DNA from: Citromicrobium sp.
Lineage (GTDB): Bacteria > Pseudomonadota > Alphaproteobacteria > Sphingomonadales > Sphingomonadaceae
Assembly (NCBI GenBank): GCA_003248395.1
Contig: QFNA01000084.1
Coordinates: 1 to 15,922, forward strand
Length of the DNA: 15,922 nucleotides
Reading direction: 5' to 3'
Of the stretch, positions 6,708 through 13,789 are shown piece by piece. The notes below the pieces were generated by a model. It worked only from the letters and a program-made list of their open reading frames with translations, was not told the DNA's origin and did not search any database. The position numbers and the translations under genes were made by a program. Every line of letters begins with the position of its first letter. Position 1 is the stretch's first letter.

Positions 6708-7193
6708 TCAAAACCCACCGCCTGCCATGGCATCTATCGCGCCTTGCAGGATGACCGCCGCCGCGTGACTGTCTATTCTTTCGGCACGCCGGGCGCGGCT
6801 CATGTCCTGCCCGATCATTGCCGCTTCTGCACTAGCGGTCGACCATCGTTCGTCCCACAACAGCACCGGCAGATCAAGGGCTGTGGATATGTTGCGCGCA
6901 TAGGCGCGGCTGGCCTGGGCTCTCGGACCCTCGCTTCCATCCATGTTGCGCGGTAGCCCGATGACAATTCCCAGAACGCTGCGCTGCGTTGCAAGGATCC
7001 TCAGCTTGGCGCTATCCTGCGTGAACTTGCCGCGCGGCATGGTCGTGCCCGACGTGGCAAAGCGCCAGCCGGCATCGCAGGTTGCAACGCCGATGGTTTT
7101 CGTCCCTAGATCGATGCCGAGCAGCGTACCGCCGTCGGGCAAGGCCTCGGCGAAGGCGAACGCGCTGTCGGTTACGAGTTGCGTGCTGTCCAC
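6708..7193 (-). CDS. ruvX: RuvX/YqgF family Holliday junction resolvase-like nuclease
   Basis: This is a 161-residue RNase H-fold protein of the YqgF/RuvX family. Members are proposed to resolve Holliday junctions or to process the 5' end of pre-16S rRNA, depending on species. Motifs are GIDLGTKTIGVA with Asp28, GLPRNMDGSEG at about 79-89, DERWSTASAE with Glu115, and the C-terminal RIDSHAAAVILQG with Asp141, so the acidic metal-binding set looks complete. The start is GTG at 7193, inside the end of the DUF3089 gene (22-base overlap). About 20 residues precede the first strand, so a slightly later start is possible. The small membrane peptide gene follows 15 bases after the stop. Confidence 0.92.
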   Translation of the reverse strand: MDSTQLVTDSAFAFAEALPDGGTLLGIDLGTKTIGVATCDAGWRFATSGTTMPRGKFTQDSAKLRILATQRSVLGIVIGLPRNMDGSEGPRAQASRAYARNISTALDLPVLLWDERWSTASAEAAMIGQDMSRARRAERIDSHAAAVILQGAIDAMAGGGF

Positions 7194-8407
7194 GCACTCA
7201 CCCGGCGAACGACGTCTTCCTGCAGGTTCTTCCAGAACAACGGGATGTCGTAGACATGATAATTCCCGCCCGGCAGCACGCCCGGACCCATGGCCGGAGG
7301 ATCGCCGATCAGCAGCAGGCCACGCTCGTCGCAGCGCGCCCCGATCCCGCCTGCGACCAGCTCGCCCGAACTCAGCGCCTCATCGGGAATCAGCGTGCCC
7401 AGATTGGCCGAAGCCGGGGCATTGGCTCCCGTTCCTCCCGTGATCGGGTTGACGCACAGGATGGGCCCGTCGCCGCGCGGCGCGCCGTCCAGCCCGGCGG
7501 TCGAGCGATAGCGTTCGAGCAGCATGCCGGGATCGCCATCGTCGGCAAAGGCGGAATAGGCGACGACACAACCCGGCTGGTTCGGTGCTGCACAGGCCGG
7601 CACCGGAAGCGCGGGCAGGTCATGCTCGACCGAGATCGGCCAGCCGATCGCGTAAACGCCCGCAACCCGCTGTTCGACCGGTGATCCTGCCACCTCGTCG
7701 ACCAGCAGCCTCAGCAGGTGGACCGAACCCTGGCTATGGCCGGCCAAGACGATCGGTTTCGCCGGATCGACGCTGTCCAGAAAATAGGCAAAGGCCTGCC
7801 GAACATCTGCATAGGCTGCGTCGATGGCCTGCTGCGCTTCCGGCTGGTCGGTCAGGAATGCGCCGGCGGCTGCCTGGCGATAGCGCGGCGCCCAGATTTC
7901 GTCGGCGCGATTGAACGGGCTGGCGAGCCCTTTCAGGAAAATCCGCGCCCTCAGGTCCGTTTCCGCATCGTCGAGCGGCGCGTTCCAGTCGCCCATCGTC
8001 CGGATGTAACTGGTCGGGGGCACGAAAAAGACCGCAAACCGCGGCGTCGTCTCCGTGTCGACGGCTTCGCCGGGCAGGGTCTCGCCCGTCGCCGGCATGC
8101 CCGGTTCATCGAGGCTCTGCTCGGCTGCCGGATTTTCGGGGGAGGGAGCCTGCTCCGCCGGGTCGGGCGTGCGCTCGGCAATGGCAGGCTGGTAGCGCGC
8201 GGGATCGTCGGTGCCGATGCCCGGCCGCGAATACCACATGCCCGGATCTTCGTAGGCGTTGGCCGCAAGCGGTTCCTGCTCGACGAAATCGCCGCGCGGG
8301 ACGAATGCGATTTCGGTCGCCTCGCGCGACCAGATCGACAGCGCGATCGCTCCTGCCACGACCAGCACGATGATCAGCGCGACGACGAACAGGAACTTTC
8401 GCGCCAT
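7172..8407 (-). CDS. Membrane-anchored DUF3089 alpha/beta hydrolase
   Basis: This 411-residue protein has an N-terminal membrane helix (about 4-25, ARKFLFVVALIIVLVVAGAI) and a periplasm-facing alpha/beta-hydrolase domain of the DUF3089 family. The nucleophile elbow is GHSQG at 223-227 with Ser225. A C-terminal GGNYHVYDIPLFW places His384 as the likely catalytic His, and an Asp near 288-292 or 369 could complete the triad. Residues about 73-122 form a Pro/Glu/Ala-rich, probably disordered insert between the anchor and the first domain strand (FAVFFVPPTSY). The ATG at 8407 lies one base after the stop of the AI-2E-family gene, and its own end overlaps ruvX, so it is an internal operon gene. Esterase or lipase activity is likely; the substrate is unknown. 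Confidence 0.87.
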   Translation of the reverse strand: MARKFLFVVALIIVLVVAGAIALSIWSREATEIAFVPRGDFVEQEPLAANAYEDPGMWYSRPGIGTDDPARYQPAIAERTPDPAEQAPSPENPAAEQSLDEPGMPATGETLPGEAVDTETTPRFAVFFVPPTSYIRTMGDWNAPLDDAETDLRARIFLKGLASPFNRADEIWAPRYRQAAAGAFLTDQPEAQQAIDAAYADVRQAFAYFLDSVDPAKPIVLAGHSQGSVHLLRLLVDEVAGSPVEQRVAGVYAIGWPISVEHDLPALPVPACAAPNQPGCVVAYSAFADDGDPGMLLERYRSTAGLDGAPRGDGPILCVNPITGGTGANAPASANLGTLIPDEALSSGELVAGGIGARCDERGLLLIGDPPAMGPGVLPGGNYHVYDIPLFWKNLQEDVVRRVSAWTARNS

Positions 8408-8408
8408 G

Positions 8409-9527
8409 TCAGCGGGTCGCCCCGGCCGCTTCCTGTGCGTCGATATCGCCTTTCAACCGTGCGGAGCGGCGTTCGAGCGCCACTTTCGCCATGGCGAGCA
8501 GCGGATCGGCGAGCGCCATGCCGAGAATGCCGAACAACACGCCGAAGATAAGCTGCGCCGAGAGCACGAGTGCCGGCGCGAGGTCGACGGTTTTCTTCGC
8601 GATCATCGGCACGAGGATGTAGCCATCGAAGTTCTGGACGAAGAAATAGACGAAGATCGTGTACAGCCCCATGTCCACACCGCCGGAAAACCCGACCAGG
8701 ATCATCAACGCGCCCGAAATGATCGCGCCGATATTGGGGATGAACGCAAGTAGGCCGACGATGATGCCGAGCAGTACGGCCATGGGCACGCCATAGATTG
8801 CCAGCAGCGCCCATGTGAAAATGCCCTCCGCCACCATGCCGATCAGGCGTCCGGCAAGCAGGCGGCGCATCGTGTAGGCCTGGTGGCTGAACGTGTCGTA
8901 GAAGGCAGCCCGGTTCTTTTCCGGGACCATCCACGCCACGCCGCGCTCGTAGATGCGCGGGTCGATGGCGAAGTAGATGCCGATGACTATGATCAGAAAC
9001 AGTGACGTGAACCCGCCGACCAGACCACCGATCGCCCGCGTGACCGTGCCGACGCTGCTGGCGAGGTTCGAGACCAGGCTCTGGATTTCCTCCGACCCGA
9101 TGGCAAAGCCCTGTTGCCGCAGCCAGACGATGATCGTGGCGATCTGCTCATTGATGATCGCCGGGAACTGGGCGGCCTGCTGAGAGATCTGCTCGCCCGC
9201 GAACATCACCAGCCACACCATCGATGCTATGGCCGCAATCAGTACGATTGCGACACGCCATCCGCGACCGATCTTGAGCACACGGCCCAGGAGCCGCGCC
9301 CCGCCGTCGACGAGGCAACCGAACACCATCGCCCCGAAGATCACGAGCAGCGATTGCGAAAGATACACGGCCAGCGCGATCAGCCCGATGACGAGGCCCC
9401 AGACGAGCGCACGTCCCGCTTCGAAGCGCAGTCGCGGATCGCCGATGTGGGTGGGGCTGGTCCCGGGATCGTCGCTCTTGGCCGCCTCGACCAAGTCGAC
9501 CCCGGCTTCGCTCGACCCGTCAGTCAT
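8409..9527 (-). CDS. AI-2E family (UPF0118) transporter-like permease
   Basis: This 372-residue polytopic inner-membrane protein is of the AI-2E/TqsA/PerM family. Some members export autoinducer-2 and others exchange sodium or protons, so the family name does not fix the substrate. After a polar N-terminus (1-38) there are two close hydrophobic helices (about 39-75), another near 92-108, and a soluble helical stretch (about 110-155). Then come the family-typical block ending in FLIIVIGIYFAIDPRIYERG (near 175-195) and several C-terminal helices containing GLLAFIPNIGAIISG and the QNFDGYILVPMI segment. Its ATG overlaps the lepB stop by one base (TAATG), and the DUF3089 gene starts one base after its own stop. 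Family call is firm; cargo unknown. Confidence 0.9.
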   Translation of the reverse strand: MTDGSSEAGVDLVEAAKSDDPGTSPTHIGDPRLRFEAGRALVWGLVIGLIALAVYLSQSLLVIFGAMVFGCLVDGGARLLGRVLKIGRGWRVAIVLIAAIASMVWLVMFAGEQISQQAAQFPAIINEQIATIIVWLRQQGFAIGSEEIQSLVSNLASSVGTVTRAIGGLVGGFTSLFLIIVIGIYFAIDPRIYERGVAWMVPEKNRAAFYDTFSHQAYTMRRLLAGRLIGMVAEGIFTWALLAIYGVPMAVLLGIIVGLLAFIPNIGAIISGALMILVGFSGGVDMGLYTIFVYFFVQNFDGYILVPMIAKKTVDLAPALVLSAQLIFGVLFGILGMALADPLLAMAKVALERRSARLKGDIDAQEAAGATR

Positions 9528-10405
9528 TATTCCGCTTCCCCTTCAGCCAGTGCCGGTCGCAAGGTGCTCCACGCGCGCCCTTCGCGCAAGCTGGTAAACC
9601 AGGTCACGGGATTGAGCGACGTTGTGCCGTCGAGCGAAAACGTGATGAACTCCGCGCGCCCGCCGATGTTCTCCAGCGGAACGGGACCGAGCAGGCCGTT
9701 GGAACTGAGTGTCTCGCGGCTATCGGCGGAATGGTCGCGATTGTCGCCCATCACGAATACATGCCCTTCGGGAATGATCTGCTCGGGCACGTCGTCGAGA
9801 TCCTGCCGCAAATGGTCGATCACGAGATAGGTCGCACCATTGGGCAGGGTCTCGCGATAGACCGGCACGCGGCAGGCACTCGCGCCATCGTCGCCGGTCA
9901 CGATGAATGTCGGATCGCCGAAGCCGAGACAGGTCGAATTGGCATCGACCGGCAGGTCGAGCGGTGGCTCGGCCTCCTGGACGATAGGTTCGCCATTGAG
10001 CACGATCTGTCCATCCTCGATCGCAATGCGATCGCCCGGCCGCGCGACCACGCGCTTGATATAATCTTCATCGCGCTGCGGGTGGACGGGTATGACGATA
10101 TCGCCGTACTCGGGGGTGGCACCGAACAGTCGCCATTGCCCGCGCGGCGCGAGATGGAAACTCACCGACGACCAGTTCCAGCCATAGGGATATTTGCTCA
10201 CCACCAGGCGGTCGCCCACCAGCAGGTTGGGCAGCATCGATTCGGATGGAATGTAGAACGGTTTCGCCACGAAGCTGTGGAATGCGAAGACGGCGAGCAG
10301 CATCAGTGCCAGGCCGCGTATTTCCGCGAGCCAGTCGACCTTTTCCTCTTTCTTGCCGGCTTTGTCAGATTTCGTTCGGGTCACGGCTGTGGTATCGGTG
10401 CTCAA
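9527..10405 (-). CDS. lepB: Signal peptidase I
   Basis: This is a 292-residue inner-membrane serine protease that removes signal peptides from exported proteins. A charged N-terminus (about 1-28) precedes one membrane helix (about 29-46), then box B IPSESMLPNLLVGD with catalytic Ser56, and YIKRVVARPGDRI with the general base Lys117. The late GDNRDHSADSR box is present. I chose TTG at 10405, which overlaps the acpS stop as TTGA and has GAGGCG 8 bases upstream. An ATG at 10444 would add 13 residues inside acpS and lacks a ribosome site. A periplasmic insert with two cysteines (in NSTCLGFGD and GASACRVPV) could form a disulfide. The AI-2E-family gene follows with a one-base overlap. Confidence 0.95.
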   Translation of the reverse strand: MSTDTTAVTRTKSDKAGKKEEKVDWLAEIRGLALMLLAVFAFHSFVAKPFYIPSESMLPNLLVGDRLVVSKYPYGWNWSSVSFHLAPRGQWRLFGATPEYGDIVIPVHPQRDEDYIKRVVARPGDRIAIEDGQIVLNGEPIVQEAEPPLDLPVDANSTCLGFGDPTFIVTGDDGASACRVPVYRETLPNGATYLVIDHLRQDLDDVPEQIIPEGHVFVMGDNRDHSADSRETLSSNGLLGPVPLENIGGRAEFITFSLDGTTSLNPVTWFTSLREGRAWSTLRPALAEGEAE

Positions 10406-10803
10406 GCGGGAAACGCCTCGATGATTACGAAGGCCTGCGCCCATGGGTGGTCGTCGGTGAGGGTGAGATGAACGCGGGCCTCATGGCCGTGCGGCACCAG
10501 TTCGGCAAGTCTTTCCGCAGCACCGCCCGTCAACGCCAGCGTCGGCGCGCCCGAAGGGGCGTTGACCACGCCGATGTCCTTCATGAAAACGCCGCGCCGG
10601 AATCCGGTGCCGACCGCCTTTGAGAATGCTTCCTTGGCAGCGAAGCGTTTCGCGTATGTGCCAGCCATGGTGAACGGGCGTTTGTGGGCCTTGGCACGTT
10701 CGAGATCGGTGAAAACACGTTTCTCGAACCGTTCGCCGAAACGGTCGAGAGAACTTTGTATTCGCTCGATATTGCAAAGGTCCGATCCGAGGCCGATGAT
10801 CAT
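10402..10803 (-). CDS. acpS: Holo-[acyl-carrier-protein] synthase
   Basis: This 133-residue phosphopantetheinyl transferase moves the 4'-phosphopantetheine arm from CoA to acyl carrier protein, an essential activation step for fatty-acid synthesis. The N-terminus IIGLGSDLCNIERIQ contains metal-binding Asp8, and FAAKEAFSKAVGTG (54-67) contains Glu58, both diagnostic of AcpS. Length matches the usual 120-140 residues. The ATG at 10803 lies inside the open frame of the upstream membrane protein gene, which reads across most of acpS in another frame. Its stop overlaps the lepB TTG start. The cluster pdxJ-acpS-lepB is common in alphaproteobacteria. Confidence 0.95.
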   Translation of the reverse strand: MIIGLGSDLCNIERIQSSLDRFGERFEKRVFTDLERAKAHKRPFTMAGTYAKRFAAKEAFSKAVGTGFRRGVFMKDIGVVNAPSGAPTLALTGGAAERLAELVPHGHEARVHLTLTDDHPWAQAFVIIEAFPA

Positions 10804-11101
10804 TGCACTTGCCCATGCGTTGAGGGTTCATCAGCGCAATCGGCCACAGCCAGAATGCCATGGCGGCCCGCAATCGGCCCCTCCGATAGCTCCGGACGGC
10901 CGCAATCCAGAAAAGGATCGAAGCGATGGTGGGCACGGCCATGAGGATTTGTGCGGTCGAGGAATGGGAATTCGCGCGGCCGCTGTTGATGTCCGGCAGG
11001 TTGGCGGCAACATACCAGTAGACGAGGGTCGCCACCGTCAGGACCACGAACCAGAGGTTCATGACGTAATACCAGCCTCGACGAGGTTGGCTCTCGGTCA
11101 C
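10481..11101 (-). CDS. Small multi-helix membrane protein whose frame runs on through acpS
   Basis: The first 99 residues form a convincing small membrane protein with three hydrophobic helices (about 13-33, 50-69 and 78-91), ending in WPIALMNPQRMGK. The GTG start at 11101 overlaps the pdxJ stop as GTGA and has GAGG 4 bases upstream, a sound coupled start. The frame does not close at the acpS start. It continues for another 107 residues in a different frame from acpS, giving an Arg/Cys/His-rich tail that looks like a shadow of acpS. The frame offset by one base does stop at 10800-10802, overlapping the acpS ATG as ATGA, so a one-base indel near the end would give a normal protein of about 100 residues. 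I do not recognise the family. The N-terminal part is probably real; the tail is doubtful. Confidence 0.6.
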   Translation of the reverse strand: MTESQPRRGWYYVMNLWFVVLTVATLVYWYVAANLPDINSGRANSHSSTAQILMAVPTIASILFWIAAVRSYRRGRLRAAMAFWLWPIALMNPQRMGKCNDHRPRIGPLQYRANTKFSRPFRRTVRETCFHRSRTCQGPQTPVHHGWHIRETLRCQGSILKGGRHRIPARRFHEGHRRGQRPFGRADAGVDGRCCGKTCRTGAARP

Positions 11102-11853
11102 CTTGCCTCATCCATCAACTCGCGCATCTGGCGCACGGCATTCTCCAGCCCAACGAACACGGCCTCGCCGACGAGGTAATGGCCAATGTTCAATTCCGCG
11201 AGTTGCGGAATAGCGGCGATCGGCTGCACGTTTTCGTAAGTCAGCCCATGCCCCGCATGCGGCTCGATGCCATTTTTCGCTGCCAGCGCAGCCATATCCG
11301 CGATACGCTTTAGCTCCTGCGCGACGCGCGCGCTGTCGCCGTCGATGTGCGCATGGGCATATTCGCCAGTGTGAAACTCGACGACCGGTACGTTCAGTCG
11401 CAGCGCGGCATCGAGTTGCCTCTCGCTCGCCTCGATAAACAGGCTGACGCGAATTCCGGCATCGGCGAGCCGCGCGACGATCGGCGCGAGCGTATTGTGC
11501 TGCCCTGCCGCATCGAGTCCGCCCTCGGTGGTTCGCTCCTCACGCTTCTCGGGCACGATGCAGGCCGCATGCGGGGCATGGGCGAGGGCGATGTCGAGCA
11601 TTTCAGCCGTCGCCGCCATCTCGAGATTGAGCGGCAGATCGGTGGCATCCTGGATGCGCCTCAGGTCGTCGTCGCGGATATGGCGACGATCCTCGCGCAG
11701 ATGGGCGGTAATGCCGTCACCGCCGACGCTGGCGACGATCTCGGCGGCGCGGACCGGATCGGGATGATCGCCGCCGCGGGCATTGCGGATCGTCGCGACG
11801 TGGTCGATGTTGACACCGAGCCTCAGGGCATTGCGTGGCGCCTGCAAGGTCAA
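11098..11853 (-). CDS. pdxJ: Pyridoxine 5'-phosphate synthase
   Basis: This 251-residue TIM-barrel enzyme condenses 3-amino-2-oxopropyl phosphate (3-amino-1-hydroxyacetone 1-phosphate) with 1-deoxy-D-xylulose 5-phosphate to make pyridoxine 5'-phosphate, the last ring-forming step of DXP-dependent vitamin B6 synthesis. Hallmarks are LGVNIDHVATIRNARG at 12-27, DGITAHLREDRRHI at 46-59, NLEMAAT at 76-82, VPEKREERTTEGGLD at 100-114, EFHTGEYAH, EPHAGHGLTYENV and ELNIGHYLVGEAV. Length is normal. The TTG at 11853 overlaps the pyrE stop as TTGA and has GGAG 9 bases upstream; a second TTG two codons on is possible. The stop overlaps the next gene's GTG. Confidence 0.96.
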   Translation of the reverse strand: MTLQAPRNALRLGVNIDHVATIRNARGGDHPDPVRAAEIVASVGGDGITAHLREDRRHIRDDDLRRIQDATDLPLNLEMAATAEMLDIALAHAPHAACIVPEKREERTTEGGLDAAGQHNTLAPIVARLADAGIRVSLFIEASERQLDAALRLNVPVVEFHTGEYAHAHIDGDSARVAQELKRIADMAALAAKNGIEPHAGHGLTYENVQPIAAIPQLAELNIGHYLVGEAVFVGLENAVRQMRELMDEAR

Positions 11854-12431
11854 GCCGCTCTGCTCCCGGGCTTGGTCACCTCGATTGCCGCCAGCTCATC
11901 CGGCAATTCATCTTCGGCGTAGGTCGGGAAATTGATGTCGATCAGGGGATAGAATGGCACCCCCAGATCGGCCGTTCCATTCGATCGGTCGACGAGCGCA
12001 ACTTCGGCAATGACCTCGCCGCCTTCGCGTGCGACGGCCTCGATCGCCTCGCGGCTCGACAGCCCGGTTGTCACGACATCCTCCACCATCAGCACTTTCG
12101 CACCCTGGACCAGGCGGAATCCGCGGCGCAGGTGGAATGCGCCATCGGGCCGCTCGAGGAACATGGCGTCCTTGCCCAGTGCGCGGCCCATTTCCTGGCC
12201 GATGATGATCCCGCCCATCGCCGGGCTCACCACCACATCGATGGCGTTGCGCGTTTCGCGCGGTAGTTTCTGCGCGAGTGCGAGTGCGAGGCGTCCCGCC
12301 CGCTCGGCGTTCATCAGGACGCGCGCGCATTGCAGGTAATGTGCGCTATGGCGGCCGCTCGACAGCCTGAAATGCCCTTCGAGCAGGGCTTCACTGTTAC
12401 GGAATTCGGAGAGGATTTCTTCGTCGGTCAT
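11850..12431 (-). CDS. pyrE: Orotate phosphoribosyltransferase
   Basis: This 193-residue cytoplasmic enzyme joins orotate to PRPP to give orotidine 5'-phosphate in pyrimidine synthesis. The type I phosphoribosyltransferase PRPP loop is LMVEDVVTTGLSSREA at about 114-129. Upstream are FRLSSGRHSAHYLQCARVL (21-39) and VVVSPAMGGIIIGQEMGRAL (66-85), both typical of the short PyrE type in sphingomonads. I chose the ATG at 12431 because the family N-terminus is MTDEEIL-like; the frame opens at 12491 but the extra 20 residues look unlike the family. It is the first gene of the long minus-strand operon and diverges from coxB. No strong ribosome site is seen. Confidence 0.95.
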   Translation of the reverse strand: MTDEEILSEFRNSEALLEGHFRLSSGRHSAHYLQCARVLMNAERAGRLALALAQKLPRETRNAIDVVVSPAMGGIIIGQEMGRALGKDAMFLERPDGAFHLRRGFRLVQGAKVLMVEDVVTTGLSSREAIEAVAREGGEVIAEVALVDRSNGTADLGVPFYPLIDINFPTYAEDELPDELAAIEVTKPGSRAA

Positions 12432-12508
12432 GTCGGGAACGCTCAAAGCGCCTCGCGTCACTTTGCGCAAGAGGCAATGGCGGGTACACATTTTTATCCG
12501 CCAACCGC

Positions 12509-12537
12509 TTGAGGCACGGGCAAAGCCTGCCTATAGG
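12509..12537 (+). promoter_or_regulatory. Candidate sigma70-type promoter for coxB-ctaD
   Basis: TTGAGG at 12509-12514 and TATAGG at 12532-12537 are separated by exactly 17 bases, close to the TTGACA/TATAAT pattern. This predicts a start near 12544 and a leader of about 110 bases before coxB. It lies in the divergent region between pyrE and coxB, where a promoter is required. The match is by eye. Confidence 0.5.
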
Positions 12538-12576
12538 GCGGCGCAATGGGGCCTCGTATCAGGGGCGTGATCGCCT

Positions 12577-12594
12577 ATGCCGAAGTGTCGGCAT
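12577..12594 (+). promoter_or_regulatory. Perfect 7-bp inverted repeat in the coxB leader
   Basis: ATGCCGA and TCGGCAT are perfect inverted copies around the 4-base loop AGTG. The element sits about 40 bases after the candidate promoter and 59 bases before the coxB ATG. No T-run follows, so it is not a standard terminator. It could be an operator for a dimeric regulator or an RNA stem in the leader. Confidence 0.45.
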
Positions 12595-12653
12595 TTCGGG
12601 ATTCGCGGTTTGATGGCCCACAATTCGATACGACACGAAAGAGTGCCAAGACG

Positions 12654-13736
12654 ATGAAATTTCTCGGCTCCCTCCACGGGTTCAACCGGACCGTCGCCAG
12701 TCTCGTCATGGGGCTTTCGCTGTTGGTCGGCGCGCAGGCGGTCCAGGCGCAGGACGAGGTGGCTGCACCCGTCGCGGAAGAGACGACGGCAGCGGAGCTT
12801 GAGCAGGTGGATCCGGCCGAAGCAGCCGATGTCGCCAATCCCGATGCCGTGGCCGAAGGCGCGAGTGCCTATACGCCGATGGCCCCGACGGAGGGTGTGG
12901 GTATGCCGGTCGATGCCGGCATCGATATCCAGCCGCAATTCTCCGACACGGGTGAATTTGCCTATGGTCTCCACATCGGCCTCGTGTGGGTGATGGCGAT
13001 AATCAGCCTCTTCGTGCTCGCGCTACTCGTGTATGTGATGGTCCGCTTCCGCAAGAGCGCCCATCCCGTGCCGTCGAAGACCAGCCACAACACGCTCGTC
13101 GAGGTGATCTGGACCGTCGTCCCGGCGCTGGTCCTGCTCGGCATCGCGATCCCGTCGATCACGCTGATTGCGAAGCAGTACGAGACCCCGCCGAAGGATG
13201 CGATTACGATCAAGGCGATCGGATACCAGTGGTATTGGGGCTATGCCTATCCCGACAATGGCGATTTCGAAATCGTCTCCAACATGTTGAGCGCCGAAGA
13301 AGCCGACGCCCGCGGCGAACCGCATCAGCTGGCGGTCGATAACCGTATGGTCGTGCCGGTAGGCGTGCCGATCCGCATGCAGGTGACTGCGGCTGACGTG
13401 ATCCACTCCTTCGCCGTTCCCAGCCTGTGGTTCAAGCTCGACGCTGTTCCCGGCCGCCTCAACGAGAAGATTCTCCGCATCGAGCGTCCGGGCGTCTATT
13501 ACGGTCAGTGCTCCGAACTGTGCGGCGCGCGCCACGGCTACATGCCGATTGCGGTCGAGGCGCTGCCGATGGACCAATACAACGCCTGGGTCCTCGCGCA
13601 GGGCGGCACCATCGCCGGCGCCGAGGAAGAAGGCGTCGAGGCCGAGCCGACTGCCGAACCGCTGCAGGAACCCGAAAGCGCTGAAGAGGGCGCTCCTGGT
13701 GCCGGCGCTGCGCCGGTCGAAGAACCGACCACCTGA
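12654..13736 (+). CDS. coxB: Cytochrome c oxidase subunit II
   Basis: This 360-residue subunit carries the CuA centre that takes electrons from cytochrome c and passes them to subunit I. A signal peptide (about 1-32) ends near AVQA-QDEV. An Ala/Glu/Pro-rich stretch (about 33-95) follows, then two membrane helices (about 108-131 and 149-172). The cupredoxin domain has the aromatic QWYWGYAYP (192-200) and a full CuA set: His251, Cys286, Glu288, Cys290, His294 and Met297 in VIHSF and YGQCSELCGARHGYM. An acidic, Pro/Ala-rich tail (about 322-360) extends past the usual end. The frame opens at 12546, but the ATG at 12654 starts at the signal peptide. ctaD follows after 53 bases in one operon. Confidence 0.95.
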   Translation: MKFLGSLHGFNRTVASLVMGLSLLVGAQAVQAQDEVAAPVAEETTAAELEQVDPAEAADVANPDAVAEGASAYTPMAPTEGVGMPVDAGIDIQPQFSDTGEFAYGLHIGLVWVMAIISLFVLALLVYVMVRFRKSAHPVPSKTSHNTLVEVIWTVVPALVLLGIAIPSITLIAKQYETPPKDAITIKAIGYQWYWGYAYPDNGDFEIVSNMLSAEEADARGEPHQLAVDNRMVVPVGVPIRMQVTAADVIHSFAVPSLWFKLDAVPGRLNEKILRIERPGVYYGQCSELCGARHGYMPIAVEALPMDQYNAWVLAQGGTIAGAEEEGVEAEPTAEPLQEPESAEEGAPGAGAAPVEEPTT

Positions 13737-13789
13737 ATTTGTCGAACCCAGTACCTTACTGATGAAGTCCAGATCGAGAGTATAGCACG

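Noticed and set aside
12546..12653. Upstream in-frame ATG extending CoxB by 36 residues
   Set aside because: The extension would bury the signal peptide inside the protein and lies close to the predicted transcription start.
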